Positions 1-11,435 are shown, numbered from the stretch's first letter. The stretch: 64,000 nt of DNA from Forficula auricularia (GCA_024734495.1 JALMQS010000085.1:12562048-12626047), one strand, 5' to 3'. Notes: generated from the letters alone by a model not told the origin. Translations and numbers: made by a program.

Positions 1-905
1 TTTCAAACGATAGAAAAGACATTTCTTTTAACTTTTCAAATAAATAAACATTTTTAAATTTAGTGAATGCCCTCCAAAGATGGTGGTCCTAAAAATAAAA
101 CATTTTCTCTTTCGCTTTTTCAAACAAAGCATTCTTTATTTTGTATCGACTTCATCAAATAGCAGGATATAAATTTATTTATTTTTTATTTTTTTAGGTA
201 GTTGAGTATTAGATATGTATATATTTTCTTTTAAATTAGAATTTTCTTAACGTTTATCATTTAAAATAATTAACAATTGATGAATAGGTACTAAGTAAAA
301 TTATAAAGTTGAGGATTTATGGTAATAATTTTCAGTGTTGTAATTTATTATTTTATTTTAAAGTTATATTCGGTCATACGAAATAATAATGGTATAGCTA
401 ATTTTTAAGTTAAAACGAACAAATTTCTCAACAATAATTAAATCCTAGTGTTTACTTATACCATATCAAGTGAAGATGAGCTTCACAACTTAGCAGTACC
501 AATATTTTAGACCTATATGCAATACCGCTAGGACTAAAAAAAGTGTCAATGTCACCAGTCTTTATTTATTTATTTATTTCAGGGAGATTTGGAGATGTTA
601 CCCATCAAATTGAGTGTCCAGTTTAAACAGTTTTTTCAAATAAAAACTAATCAAGATATGATGCATAATTTCAGGAATTATTTGGGAACTATTGTTCAAT
701 ACAGTCAAAGTACCGGAATTCTTTGAATGACAGTTAAGGCCTTCCAAATGCTACGTTTACCTTCGAAAAAGGCATAATAGCTTATGCAGAAATAAATCTA
801 TGGGGTTTTTACTCCATTTTTCATGCAGGTTCTTATATTTGTTCAAAAAGACAGTAAAAAGTGGTAGAGTGAGGAAGTGGAGTGTTTCCTACCCAAAATA
901 CCGTT
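1..905. other. AT-rich noncoding DNA
   Basis: No credible open reading frame or recognised repeat is seen. A short (TTTA)n run lies near 560-580. Confidence 0.5.
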
Positions 906-1143
906 TTAGGGGCAGTTGTATGTCGGTACGTAAACTCTTTTTAAACGTTGACAAAGGGTAAAACCTTAAAATTCACCTTGTGATGGGTGGAATGGCCAAT
1001 CAGATGAAAGTGATGAATGGCCAATCAGATGTCAGGCACTTTCATCTGATTGGCCATCCCACCAGGCACAAAGTGAATTTTAAGGTTTTACCCTTTGTCA
1101 ACGTTTAAAAAGAGTTTACCTACCGACATACAACCGGCCCTAA
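906..1143. mobile_element. Foldback MITE, GTTGTATGTCGG-type TIR
   Basis: The two halves are near-perfect inverted repeats. The outer ends read GTTGTATGTCGGTA on the left and its complement on the right, and the arms continue inward through a TTTTTAAACGTTGACAAAGG segment to GGCCAATCAGATG at the centre. The flanks are TTA on the left and TAA on the right. There is no coding capacity. A second member with the same ends lies at 2700-3046. The TNA-like flank suggests a PIF/Harbinger-type MITE, but a TA target (Tc1/mariner type) cannot be excluded. Confidence 0.75.
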
Positions 1144-2016
1144 GTCACCTATCAGTCAGAACTCTAAAGGCCTAAACTCAAAGCTGGAGTAAAAATAAAA
1201 GGTCATATTTTTTGTTGTTCGTTTTATGCTACGTTTTTGCTAGGCCTTGTCTGTTGAACAAACTTGATTTGTTTAGATATGTAGTTCAGTGTGTGTAAGG
1301 CCCTTATGGCTGAATTGACTTGAAACTAGTTTAATCGAAGGTGGCAAAACCGAATCTAAGCAAACAAAACAAATAAATACAATATTTTCTATACTAGTAG
1401 TGTGACGTCTTGGTAAAAAAATTCGTTTTTTCCGTTATAGACCAGTCATTGTTAGATATCAAAATTAATTGAAAACAACGTTCTATATCTTCTTCACGAT
1501 GGCGTCTATTCCTAGAGTGGATTTCAAGTGTTGATAAAACCAAAAAGAATTAATCAATTTCAGCTATTTCGGTATCTAAATGAATGAGATTAGGTGTTAG
1601 GACATGCAACACCATATAATAAAATTTAACATATAAAATAGAACATTTTTCAAATTTAATGAGAATGTTATTCTGCATAATGGTCTTGTGGATTTAATTC
1701 AAAATCAAATTTCTTCTCTATGAGTAAAAAAATGCTTTGAGACGTCGACGCACGCTCTAGAAACATGATATCTCTATGATCAAGTGCCTCTGTTACTATA
1801 TATTTATTAATGTTTTATTAGATTTTTTCAACTTTATTTATTAATTGGTCCTCACAAAAAGATTCAAGACGCCTGAATAATAGAGGCAAATTACTCAGGA
1901 TGTATTGTATATAACGGCTACTAAAAAAATGAAAATTTTGAAATTAATTTCTTGTGTGTCATATTTTCCTTTTGTATTCCTAGAATATTTCAATACTAAT
2001 AATGAATGATATTTAT
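1144..2016. other. AT-rich noncoding DNA
   Basis: Nothing recognisable is seen; there is no ORF of interest. Confidence 0.45.
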
Positions 2017-2147
2017 GTATATCATTTATATAAGGCAACTCAATTTAATTTAAACGCTTTATAAGAAACAAAAAAATTCCAATCTAATCGCTTGTACTAA
2101 CCGTGAAAATTAAATGAAACTTTGTCAGCCCCTAGAGGACTAGCTCA
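2017..2147. repeat. Repeat segment with an inverted partner at 2796-2930
   Basis: This roughly 130-bp segment reappears in reverse complement inside the MITE at 2700-3046. The shared core includes TTCCAATCTAATCGCTTGTA and an adjacent TTTATAAG region, with scattered mismatches. It shows no coding potential. Confidence 0.75.
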
Positions 2148-2699
2148 GTTGCGTCTTTAACAAATTTTTGAACAAAATAATAATAATTTAATATTTTAAA
2201 TATACATTATTTTTAGCAACATTTTCCTACAAGACAGAAGTAATAAGAAAAACAAAATTATAAGAAAATAATTAAAAACATGGCACTTGAAATATTAATC
2301 TTAGTGTGGAAATTCAAGAAATAGTATTTTTGATTTTTCAATCATATAGCTTTTTAATATAATTAAGTAATGGAGAGGGATTCAGCCAATGGGTAGCCTC
2401 TGCTTAATAAAAAACTCCCATATAGCTTTTTTATGTGCTATGCTAGTGTTTTCTAACCTATTTTAAAAACAATGTAATGTTTAGAGAAAGTCAATGGAAA
2501 ACCACCTCTGTGAAAAATTTTCCCAGAAAAATTACGATGGAGAGGATACTCTCCATAGTAATAGCTGATGCTCGGAATCGAGTAATATGGCACTTGAAGT
2601 AGAAGAAGAAGTTTTGTTTAAAGTTTTTAGATCTTTTGTAATGGGGATCATTTATGAGATAAGGACACCTACTCTATAACAAAGCATATACAAAACTAA

Positions 2700-3046
2700 G
2701 GGCCGGTTGTATGTCGAAAAGTAAATGCTTTTTACAACTAACAAAGTGTAGATGGTGAATGGAGAGACTGGGATGGCCAATCAGATGACAGATGGCTAGT
2801 CCTCTTGGGGCTGTAGAAAGTATCATGTCATTTTCACGGTTAGTACAAGCGATTAGATTGGAATTTTTTTGTTCCTTATAAAACGTTTAAATTAAATTCA
2901 GTTACCTTATATAAATGACATACATAACTGTCTGATTGGCCATCCCATCAGTGCCTGTCATCTGATTGGCCATCCCAGTCTCTCCATTCACCATCTACCC
3001 TTTGTTAGTTGTAAAAAGCATTTACTTTGCGACATACAACAGGTCC
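2700..3046. mobile_element. Foldback MITE with TAA target duplication and internal insert
   Basis: The terminal inverted repeats start GGGCCGGTTGTATGTCG on the left and end with its near-complement on the right. TAA occurs on both sides (2697-2699 and 3047-3049), as in the 3-bp target duplications of PIF/Harbinger elements. The arms carry GGCCAATCAGATGACAG, as in the element at 906-1143. Unlike that copy, the centre (about 2796-2930) holds an inverted copy of the sequence at 2017-2147, so this element has captured or been entered by another repeat. Confidence 0.75.
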
Positions 3047-3329
3047 TAAGAATGTTTAAGCAAAATATTGCCTACCCAAAATAAAATTCTTAAAGCCACC
3101 TAGATTAACTACTCTACGACCATCCCCTGAAAGAATGATAAACAATTTAATTTACCATTAGGTAGTTATAAGATTATTTTTTCCTCATTCTGGGGGAAAT
3201 TGATTGCACTAAGAGCAGAAACGACATGTAACCCTCCAAGAAGAGTTAACTATGCTTATCCCTCGAGATCCTCACAGGATCATCCAGTATGTGTATATTA
3301 GCTAATTTGAAAATGTACAACGTACAACC

Positions 3330-3645
3330 TGTAGTCCGCGAAGGACCCTTGTATCGTGAAGATAAGAAGAGATTTAGGGATTGGGTAGGAGTCGAAGTTA
3401 TTTGTGAATGCTGTTTTTGAAATATTGAAGGTCATATGTCTCTAGATGTCATAGAGATAAATGAATGCGTTTGTTCGATTAGTATCCAATTTAAGCGCTT
3501 AGGGGTGTTATATCTTAGAAAATCGTGTAATTTGCGCAAATAAAGGCTTTGGAGGGATTATTGATTTCATCTCGTCAGAACAAAAGCCATGGTAATATAT
3601 ATAAAAAAAGAGAAAGGGTGGAGACAGTTCTACGATGGGCTAGGA
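3330..3645 (-). mobile_element. LINE 3' fragment (antisense)
   Basis: The segment resembles the antisense 3' part of the LINE at 43865-47027. It shares GAAGGACCCTTG-, ATTATTGATTTCATCTCGTCAGA- and TTCTACGATGGGCTAG-type stretches in the same order. The reading frame is decayed. The hAT-like element at 3646 starts exactly where the match stops, so the LINE copy was probably interrupted by it. Confidence 0.6.
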
Positions 3646-3984
3646 CAGTGATGGCGAACCTATGACACGCGTGTCAATGGTGACAAGTTAGGACATTTTG
3701 GGTGACACCCATCATTTTACCGACGAACTTCGCTCAAGAAGATTCAAAGGAGGTTGCGCTTAATTCACTAAGACACTAAATTAAAGAATAATTAGGTTTT
3801 GATTTTGAATAAATAAATTTATAAAAAATATGTTTGTTTTTTTGATTTTTGTTTTTTTACTAGGGCTTCAATTATCACCAAATTATGAATATTTCTAGAT
3901 GTGACACACCAGCCGAGTTAAGTCAGGGTTTTTCTGAATTTTGACACCCCAAACTCAAAAGGTTTGTTGTAGCCAGTGTCGCGT
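3646..3984. mobile_element. hAT-like non-autonomous element
   Basis: The left end reads CAGTGATGGCGAACCTATGA, a start typical of hAT-superfamily MITEs. The right end (AGGTTTGTTGTAGCCAGTG) is only a rough complement of it. GCTAG occurs on both outer flanks and may be part of a decayed 8-bp target duplication. The right boundary is uncertain. Confidence 0.5.
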
Positions 3985-4251
3985 CGCTAGATGGCAGTAC
4001 TCTAGCTCATTAGAAGAATTAAAACTTAAGTTTATTAGCAAATTAATTAAAAGCATTTGAAATTAAATAAAATTAAATAAAATGAAAATGTGATAAGATT
4101 ATGTTCAAAAAAACACATTAACCCTATCATAAAAATAGTTGATAAACAAATGTTAAATAAAGGAAAAGAATGATTGTAAATACAAGCGAAAATGTTAATA
4201 TTTTATTATAAATAATAAGTAGTATGGTCAGGAACAGATAGACATATAAAA

Positions 4252-5151
4252 ATGTTTACAGATTATCTAAATTCCATTAGTACAAAAATTCAATTCTCTA
4301 CTGAAATAGGCTATAAAACTATCCCATTCTTGGATCTTAAAATATCAATAGAAAATAATAAGATTCAATATGCAATTTATAGAAAACCTAGCTTCACAGA
4401 TACCGTCATTCCATATTTTTCGAACCACCACCTAAACACCAAATTGTCAGCCTTTTATTCAATGTTTCACCGTCTCATAAACATCCCATTGCCCCCCAAA
4501 AACTACAATTTAGAACTAAATACTATCCATCAAATAGCAGAAAACAACGGCTATCCCTCAAGCATAATAAAAAATATCCTCCGAAAACTAACATTTAGAA
4601 AAACCCTGGCCCTAATTGAACCACCTCCCCCTCAAACAGACAAAATTTATAGAAAACTTCCCTTCATCTCTGATCAATTTAATAGACCAATAGTCACTCT
4701 CTTACACAAACAAGGTATCACCCCAGCACAATATAACAACTTTAACCTGTCATCTATATTAGTTAATAATAAACTTGATAAAATTGACCCAAAGGAGAAA
4801 TCTGGTGTTTATAAACTTGAATGTCAAGACTGCGACTCGTTTTATATTGGTCAGACGGGCAGAACTTTCAAAACCCGGTATAAAGAACATTTGAGTTCAT
4901 TAAGAAAGTTGCAATCAGACACCATACAGAGTGATCCAACCTCCGCCTTCGCAGACCACCTTATTGAAAACAATCACTCACCTTCACCCCAAAATCCTAT
5001 ACCACTACACTTCGCCTCTAAAAGCCGAAAACTAGACCTGTTAGAATCAACCGAAATTAAGAAAGCTATAATTTAAAAAGATAAAATTCTCAATAACCAG
5101 CAGGACATTAGAAATTCCACAATAATAGATCTACTAATTAACAAAAATTAA
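4252..5151 (+). pseudogene. PLE reverse transcriptase C-terminus plus GIY-YIG endonuclease
   Basis: The 274-residue reading frame covers the RT thumb-side region (FLDLKI, then YRKPSFTDT at about 27-52) and, from residue 184, a GIY-YIG nuclease start. SGVYKLEC..C is followed by YIGQTGR at about 198-204 and a catalytic-type arginine in KTRYKEH. The paired cysteines between the GVY and YIG motifs are a hallmark of Penelope-like elements. In that family the protein reverse-transcribes element RNA and nicks the target. The catalytic YxDD palm lies upstream and is absent, so the 5' part is lost. The first methionine is simply the first ATG in the surviving frame. After the TAA at 5074-5076 the same frame continues for 24 sense codons to a second stop at 5149-5151 with PLE-like residues, so the first stop is probably a point mutation. 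Confidence 0.85.
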
Positions 5152-5707
5152 AAAAACTTAACACTCTTAACCTCAGTCTCTCTCAAATATATACTATTTC
5201 CCAAATTACAATCAAAATTAAATTCAAATCACGCGCCTTCAGTCTTCTAAAATAAATGACATATGCATGCATTAAAAAAAAAAAAAAAAAAAATGACATT
5301 TTGATATATGAGATAACCACAAAAATTGTTGTATATTGTAATTTATCTCATCTAATTTATCCCTATTATGTTTTATCTTAATTCTTCATCTCTATATGTT
5401 ATTTAGGCTTATTTGTAAATTGATATTTATAATTAATTTTGTGTCTATGACTTAAATTTGTACTTGTAATTTTTATTTATATTAATATTCATATTTACTT
5501 AGATTTCTTATATTTACATTTATATATTTTATAATTAAAAAAGAAAAATCTTTGTAAAACAATTTTTTAAATTTTAATTTCATTGGTGTTTTTCTTGTGT
5601 TAGGTTGGTATGTAAGATTTGAATGTTATATTTTGTTATATTGGTAACCATGATTTGAATGTCAAGGATGGTGACCACTCGTTCAATTATTATTAGTATT
5701 AACTTGT

Positions 5708-5750
5708 AAACTCCTGATGATGGACTAATAATCCGAAATATATTGAGTTT
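5708..5750 (+). ncRNA. Hammerhead ribozyme of the Penelope-like element
   Basis: All core parts are present. Stem I is AAACTC (5708-5713) pairing with GAGTTT (5745-5750). The core CTGATGA is at 5714-5720. Stem II is GGA/TCC with a 7-nt loop, and GAAA is at 5735-5738. Stem III is the palindrome ATATAT (5738-5743), followed by cleavage-site U at 5744. So short a self-complementary stem III is typical of PLE hammerheads, which act best as dimers. The ribozyme would process the element transcript at unit boundaries. Confidence 0.82.
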
Positions 5751-5865
5751 GTATAAACCTCTTTGAGTTTTATTTCATTCACTGTGAAACTACACACCCT
5801 TTACTCTATTAACTAACATCACGTTTCACCTAAAACCTACACCACTTTCCATAAGTAAAAAAAAA

Positions 5866-7600
5866 AATAATAATCGTTAAAAATATAAAATTTGTACTTT
5901 AAAATGAATAAATGACTTTTGTTAAAATATACAATTCTTTTAATTCATCAGACAAAGTGACCAAAAGGAAAGTAAGATTGCCTTTGACAATATCATAGGT
6001 AAATCAGGCTGGTGCAGATCAGTCACTCTTCTTTCCCTGACAATTTCATGTGGACCCAATCAAATGCTTAGACCGCCATGAAGAATATTCTCGGCAACCC
6101 ACTCTGATCTAAAATCGGAGGGTCTGACCATTTGAGACAGACTACCACAGGTTCATCATCACTGGGCTAGGGAGTCGAGAGTGTCAGTTAATGCAGGATC
6201 ACTTATCAGTCTAATTTGTATTTAGCTAGACATTACCATCTTGATTCACTCAATATTATCCACTTATTTGATACATCTGAACATAGTACAGAAAAATTGT
6301 GATCACTTATGATCAGAAAAGAGTTCTCTTTGATTTTAAAATGTCAGAGTTTATTAGTTATGTTATAAGAGACAGAGAAACAAAAAATAGACCGACTATT
6401 AGAGTCTTAATTCAAAATTTATATTAGTTGAAAACCGCAAGACGAGTTACTCAGATTGAATTAATGATTTTAAAACTTTCAAAGTGCGCAAATCTTTAAA
6501 TAGGGATATAGATTTAATTCGTTCAGCAATTATTTTATGATATTGCTAACAATAGGGAGTAAATAATTGAATAAGCCAAAAGGGTGTGATGTGGATATTT
6601 ATTATAATAATACTACTTTTGCTAAAAGTTTTAATACAGTTATAGGAAGACTAATAGATTTCCCGCGCATTTAGAGGTTACATTTAGATCGCGTGTTCTC
6701 TAGAGCCGATTTACTTTCTTTTTTTTTAATAAATGCCTTCCAGCACTGTGCATAGGAACCAAGAAAAATCTATCCCTTGATAAAGAATTGTAAATTAAAA
6801 GTAGTAGTTAGCTTTACATAAAATTTAGGGATGATCTCAAAAGATATTTAATGTCATTTTCGTTTTTTTAATGCATCGGAATTTCCCGGTGCTAGAAGAA
6901 ACACTTCTATTTTCAAAAAATATGTTTGATTTAAGAAGTTAAAGAGTTAGATTTACACCTTGAAATGGTCTTAAATCCTTTTAAGAGAAATGAAAATTTC
7001 ATTTCCTACCTATTTTTGAAGTGAAACTTCTTTAGCAACGTATCTGTTTGATTTTTTTTTTGTTACAATAAAGGGGAAATTACTCAATAGAGGGGAATTT
7101 TTTTTAAACCCACTAATTTTTATAACAAATAAAATTTATTAAAATTAAGAATTTTAAATAATTTCAATAATATCTAAGGCTAAAGAAGTTTCACTTCCCC
7201 CATGAACTTATTTGTATAAGGCTCACACATATTTTTTTTATTTTAAATCGAGAAAAGTTTCCTAGTTAGTAATTAACATAGCCTCCTCAAGGAAATGATA
7301 GAAAAGAACTATAATAGAATAATTTTTTACGATTAATTGTAGGGTATGAGTTGAGACACTTTAAGAAGAATAAACGTATTGGGTAAGATAGAATCATATT
7401 AAGACAAACAGTTGTTTCATACTAGTTTTAGAATGCAGAATTTGTAATAATGAAATTATCAAATATAAATTGATTTAAACTTAGATTTTGTTCTTTGGAT
7501 TATTTATTTATTTAATTATATGTAGCTTTGAACTATTATTTTATGGCTTGTGTGCTTTTTTGGAGAATCATGGAGAAAATAGGGTTAACTAGTATTAAGT
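5866..7600. other. AT-rich noncoding DNA with a LINE scrap
   Basis: No gene is seen. A short antisense LINE fragment is visible at about 6160-6240 (GGGCTAGGGAGTCGAGAG and GCAGGATCACTTATCAGTCT match the LINE scraps at 43.9-47 and 59.8 kb). The rest is low-complexity AT-rich sequence. Confidence 0.45.
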
Positions 7601-7626
7601 AGGTATAATAAAAATGCCAATCTCAC

Positions 7627-8337
7627 GTAATGTTGCAGCGGTGGTGTCCTGAGTCGAAGTGCCTCTAATCCTGAACAAAAAGACGAGCTGTTATTTGTAG
7701 TGGCTCGATCCACTAAATCCTCATTATCCTGATCAACATCATCCTCATCTTCCTCGTCCTCTTCAAGGGAACTACTTGAGGTATGAGTAGCACTGGCACT
7801 AACACTTGCACTTGCACTTGCACTGGCACTGGGACTGGCGCTCGTGCTGCCCTTGGAGCTGCAGGCCTTCAGGGGCAAATAGTAGCTGGAGTGGCTGGTG
7901 GGTCTGCTTGCACCATTGCCCGAGTCGGTGCTCTCAACGATCGAAACGGGTTCCCAGATCTCACTCGTTGAGGATGTGTAAAAATTATCCTCTTTGGACT
8001 CCCGGGAGCGCTCGTCGACGATACGTCCTCCCCGGGCCACGGTTACTTCCTCGCGGGTCACCACAGAGGATTTGACACTGAGCGAGGTCTCTAATTTGAC
8101 GGGCGCTTTCAGGATTCCAGCGCGGATTAGGATCTGATTGAGCAGATCACAGTGGGGTACATTCCCGTGGAGTAGAGCCTCCCGAATGGCAGCTCCATCC
8201 TCCCCATCGAGAGTGATCGGGCAGCCGTTCACGAGAAGCACTTCTTCCTCGCGCACTGTGTGTTTCTTCTCGCAGTCCACCACCTTCACACCTTTGCCCA
8301 GGATAGACTCTACAGTCTCCTGGATCTCGTCGTCCAT
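7627..8337 (-). CDS. Host coding exon, uncharacterised acidic/serine-rich protein
   Basis: This is the only stretch with host-gene character: markedly higher GC than its surroundings, balanced codon use and 237 codons without a stop. It starts at ATG (8335-8337), just after TGATAACTCTAG on the minus strand. That contains upstream stops and also looks like a splice acceptor, so a 5' UTR intron may end right at the start codon. The protein opens with MDDEIQETVESILGKG. It has a structured first half (about 1-125, many hydrophobic and charged residues, including VVTREEVTVARGG), a Ser/Ala low-complexity run at about 165-185, and an acidic run (EEDEEDEDD) at about 192-202. The open frame runs to 7585, but the donor-like GTGAGA at 7626-7621 suggests the exon ends at 7627 after QHY; the hydrophobic tail beyond it is probably intron. 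I do not recognise the family. The next exon would lie below position 7600 or outside the window. Confidence 0.65.
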
Positions 8338-8340
8338 CTA

Positions 8341-9540
8341 GAGTTATCAGAAAGAACAAACCACGTTCAAATAAACATTGTAAACATTTGCGAAAATTCC
8401 CTTTGATCGATTTATTAATACATGTTTGGATTTTATAACAGCTTCGAAAAAATGCAGGTAGAACTGACCCCAGTATATCAACAACAATGTCGAGAAAGAA
8501 AATCAATTATTTATTAGTCTCTTATTATCATAAAAAAGAAAGAAGTGAAAATCAACAGATATCATATTATCTTGGAATATATTAGCGATTGATTAATCGT
8601 ATCATCTATTAAATCATAAATAATATTTGTTATCAGAAAACATGTTTTGATTCACAATCATTTTTTGCAACTTTTAAGACTGTTCATTCATTAAACTATA
8701 TCATGAATATATATTAAGAAAAGACGAGAAAAGTGTCAAATACTGATTTGCTTAAATTATCAATATGGTATTAAATCTCAAAAATATCAGCTTTTGGAAC
8801 GCGGTGTCTGTCAAGAGATTATCTTTGATGTTTCCTTATTACAGATGGTTTCGATTCATAAATAAATCTTGGTTTCTATACTAAATTATATATTTTTTTT
8901 AATTATCTTTTTCTGTCATCTTCCATCAAATTAAAAGCTTTTACTTTACCATACGGACTAGGGTAAATTTTTTACAAATACCCAGTAAAAATTATGGAAA
9001 ATTGTTATATCTATATATAAAAAGCAACATGAAGAAAATCTTCGTTTGTCAATAAATAATTGGCATATAAAATTTCAAGTTTCTATGTCCTAAATAATAA
9101 CAAACTGGTAAAAAATGAATTTTTGAAAATATTTGTCAATTTAATTTTGTATTTTTTGCTTTTATAGATGAGAGAGAGAGAGAAGAAGAATTGAGTAGAG
9201 GCGGGTGAGTCAAAACAGTCTTAGGACTGTATACTAGATGAGGATGAGGATGTAAAGAAAACATAATATACACGATTTATATTTTCTCTCTTCTGAAAGG
9301 TTTTGGTTTCCCCGTCCATCCCCTTCTTCATCTACACCCTTCATTTGGTCTCGTATAATTGTACTTTTGAAATACGTCCATACGTCTCATAAACCCTTGC
9401 CAATAAAATTCAATTTACTTTGTATTCACCTGGTAAATGTTTTAATCTGAAAAACAAACCTTTCGAATTTCATTTCGAAAGAATTCAATTGAAAATCGTT
9501 AGCTTAAAAAAAAAAAGAATAAATCCAGTAAAAGCTTTTC
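8341..9540. other. AT-rich noncoding DNA upstream of the exon
   Basis: This is a candidate 5' UTR intron or promoter flank of the minus-strand exon. A (GA)n run lies at about 9168-9190. No gene or recognised repeat is seen. Confidence 0.4.
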
Positions 9541-10240
9541 GAAATGACTAATTCTTTAAATAAATCCCCCTTAAATCCCCGAAATGTATTTTTCTCTGTT
9601 ATTTTAATCGAAAACGAGCGCGAGACTGAGCGTCTTTTGTCTTTGACTACGAGATGCGGAAACATCTGTATATTTGTTCTTTTCTCGGTTGTTTGGCAAA
9701 AGAGCTTCTTTTTTCAGAGCGCTAATTAATCCCCGTCTATCACTTCACACTGCCATAATTCAAAAATATTCCTTAATAAGGTCACCGTTCATTTAATCCC
9801 CCGGGCTATTTTAAGTAGCAATCGAGTTTCAATTTCACTTTATGCAGCTGTATTTCTTTCACACTAACTTGGGTATCAAATCAAAATGCATGTGTATTCT
9901 TTTTTTTTTTAATGCTGATAATGAAATCTTAAAATCTGACTCAGTGGGTAATTTAAGTAATAAGGATAATAAAGAAAAAAAATGTAAAGGACAAGAGTGG
10001 CGACAGATGAGGAGGGAGGAGTGTCGGAAGAATATTCAAGGACTGACAGACATCTGGACAGAAAAAAATTCGAGTAAATGACATTTGCATATTATGTGCC
10101 TGTAAATCAAAAAAAAGACAGAATTGCAAATCTCATCTTGGAATCAGAGATTCGTTTTTCGACATTCTGCTTTTTTTTTTCTTCGAGTGCCATACCAGAA
10201 ACGGGCGTCGGCGCCTCTCCACATATACCTGTGCTGAGTG
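9541..10240. other. Candidate conserved noncoding block
   Basis: Base composition is more balanced than in the flanks and low-complexity sequence is scarce. ATTA-type homeodomain cores and an octamer-like ATTTGCAT at about 10083-10090 are present. Short open frames exist but have no coding character. The regulatory role is inference only. Confidence 0.3.
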
Positions 10241-10245
10241 TGTTT

Positions 10246-10293
10246 AGCTGTTTTTAACCGACTTCAAAAAAAGGAGGAGGTTCTCTATTCGAC

Positions 10294-10324
<31 letters not shown>

Positions 10325-10560
10325 GTGCCTATGTTACCTCATATCTCCGCCAATTGTGAACCGATTTTGAAAAAAAAAATTGCATTGGGTCTATCTTCCA
10401 ATTGGTCCCATTTGTTTTTCATAAGTATTAGACCTTTTTTGTTAGGTTTGTTCAGGACTAACTTCTTTGTTTATGAACCGATTTCGATGATTCTTTTTTT
10501 ATTGGAAAGGGGGTATCTTAGGGATGGTGCAATATTAATTTGGTCAAGTTCTGATGACAG
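10246..10560. repeat. Dispersed ACCGACTTCAAAAA repeat
   Basis: The segment starts ACCGACTTCAAAAAAAGGAG, continues GGTTCTCTATTCGACTG plus a poly(T) run, and then GAACCGATTTTGAAAA. I recognise this as a very common dispersed repeat in insect genomes, though its class is unclear to me. The 141-residue open frame across it is not credible because it is mostly poly(T). Confidence 0.55.
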
Positions 10561-10597
10561 GATCACTATTAATAACATCACTAAAAAGAGAAAAATA

Positions 10598-10980
10598 AAA
10601 ATTTTTAAGAAAAAAATAAAACCGACTTCAAAAAAATTAAATGCAACAAATAAAATACACTAAAAGGTATAAAATAATTATTATCTTATTTAGTTACAAC
10701 TAAACTACGAAATATTAGCATGAAATTACTTTTTTAAGTCGGTGCCAAACATATACCTTTTATGAATCGCACTCGACGGATCTTACTTAGTACGTTTGGT
10801 GGGTACGCTCACTTATAGGTATAGTTTGTTTGGCACCGACTTCAAAAAGTAATTTCATGCTAATATTTCGTAGTTTAGTTGTAAATAAATAAGATAATAA
10901 TTATTTTATACCTTTTAGTGTATTTTATTTGTTGCATTTAATTTTTTTGAAGTCGGTTTTATTTTTTTCTTAAAAATTTT
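10598..10980. repeat. Long inverted repeat with ACCGACTTC motifs
   Basis: The arms at about 10598-10757 and 10818-10980 are nearly perfect reverse complements around a spacer of about 60 bp. Each arm carries ACCGACTTCAAAAA near its outer part and GGTGCCAAAC near its inner part, linking it to the repeat at 10246. No ORF is present. Confidence 0.8.
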
Positions 10981-10989
10981 TTACACAGA

Positions 10990-11190
10990 TATACGGGACC
11001 TACTTTTTAACTCCGGTTCCGAACGGCTAATTTGGAGAGGTTGATTAGGCAAGTATACTCTTGGTAGCTTGCCATTACTTTCCAAGAGGAGACGACTGCA
11101 AATATCTATGTGCCGAGACTCGGTCTCGAACCAGCGATCTTCGAGTCAGCGACCCGACACTCTAGCCACTGACAGTCACCTCTTTTTTTT
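10990..11190 (-). mobile_element. tRNA-derived SINE
   Basis: On the minus strand, from about 11187, there is an A-box-like TGGCTAGAGTG followed by a B-box-like GGTTCGAGACC (about 11128-11138). Their spacing fits an internal Pol III promoter, and a non-tRNA body runs toward 10990. The cloverleaf is imperfect, so it is not a functional tRNA. Confidence 0.65.
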
Positions 11191-11269
11191 CTTTTATCTT
11201 TATTAAATTGATAAATCAGAGACTTTTTTAGGTTTTTCGGACTCTTAGTTAATGACAAAAATCATAGTT

Positions 11270-11435
11270 AACGGATAAGTAAATATAGTGATACCTTCGA
11301 TCCCTGACCAGCCAATAAAATCCCATCTTCTATTTCTTTTCACGATGGCGGGGCCAACCAAGGCCTTTAGGGGATGCACCTTTTTGGTGTAACTCCTTCT
11401 TTTATCATTTTCATTTAAAAAAATGTATAGTTCTT
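11270..11435 (+). mobile_element. LINE 3' UTR fragment
   Basis: The order GATACCTTCGA, CAGCCAATAAAAT, CTTTTCACGATGGCGGGGCC, GCCTTTAGGGG and GTAACTCC, followed by an A-rich end, matches the 3' tail of the LINE copy ending near 21295. The coding part is lost. Confidence 0.6.

Larger units (their letters stand above)
4252..5850 (+). mobile_element. Penelope-like element, 5'-truncated, with 3' hammerhead region
   Basis: A PLE coding fragment (4252-5151) is followed by about 550 bp of AT-rich untranslated DNA including a poly(A) run near 5275-5293. Next comes a hammerhead motif at 5708-5750, and last a terminal segment containing, in reverse complement, GTGTAGGTTTTAGGTGAAAC (about 5822-5848). The sequence around the hammerhead recurs almost unchanged at 28776-28880, which marks it as part of the mobile unit. 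The RT fingers and palm are missing, so this copy is not autonomous. Confidence 0.8.

Noticed and set aside
8138..8341. Open frame antisense to the host exon
   Set aside because: A shadow of the exon on the other strand, with no independent features.
10238..10663. 141-codon open frame
   Set aside because: It runs through a poly(T) tract and a dispersed repeat; the protein is mostly phenylalanine runs and low complexity.
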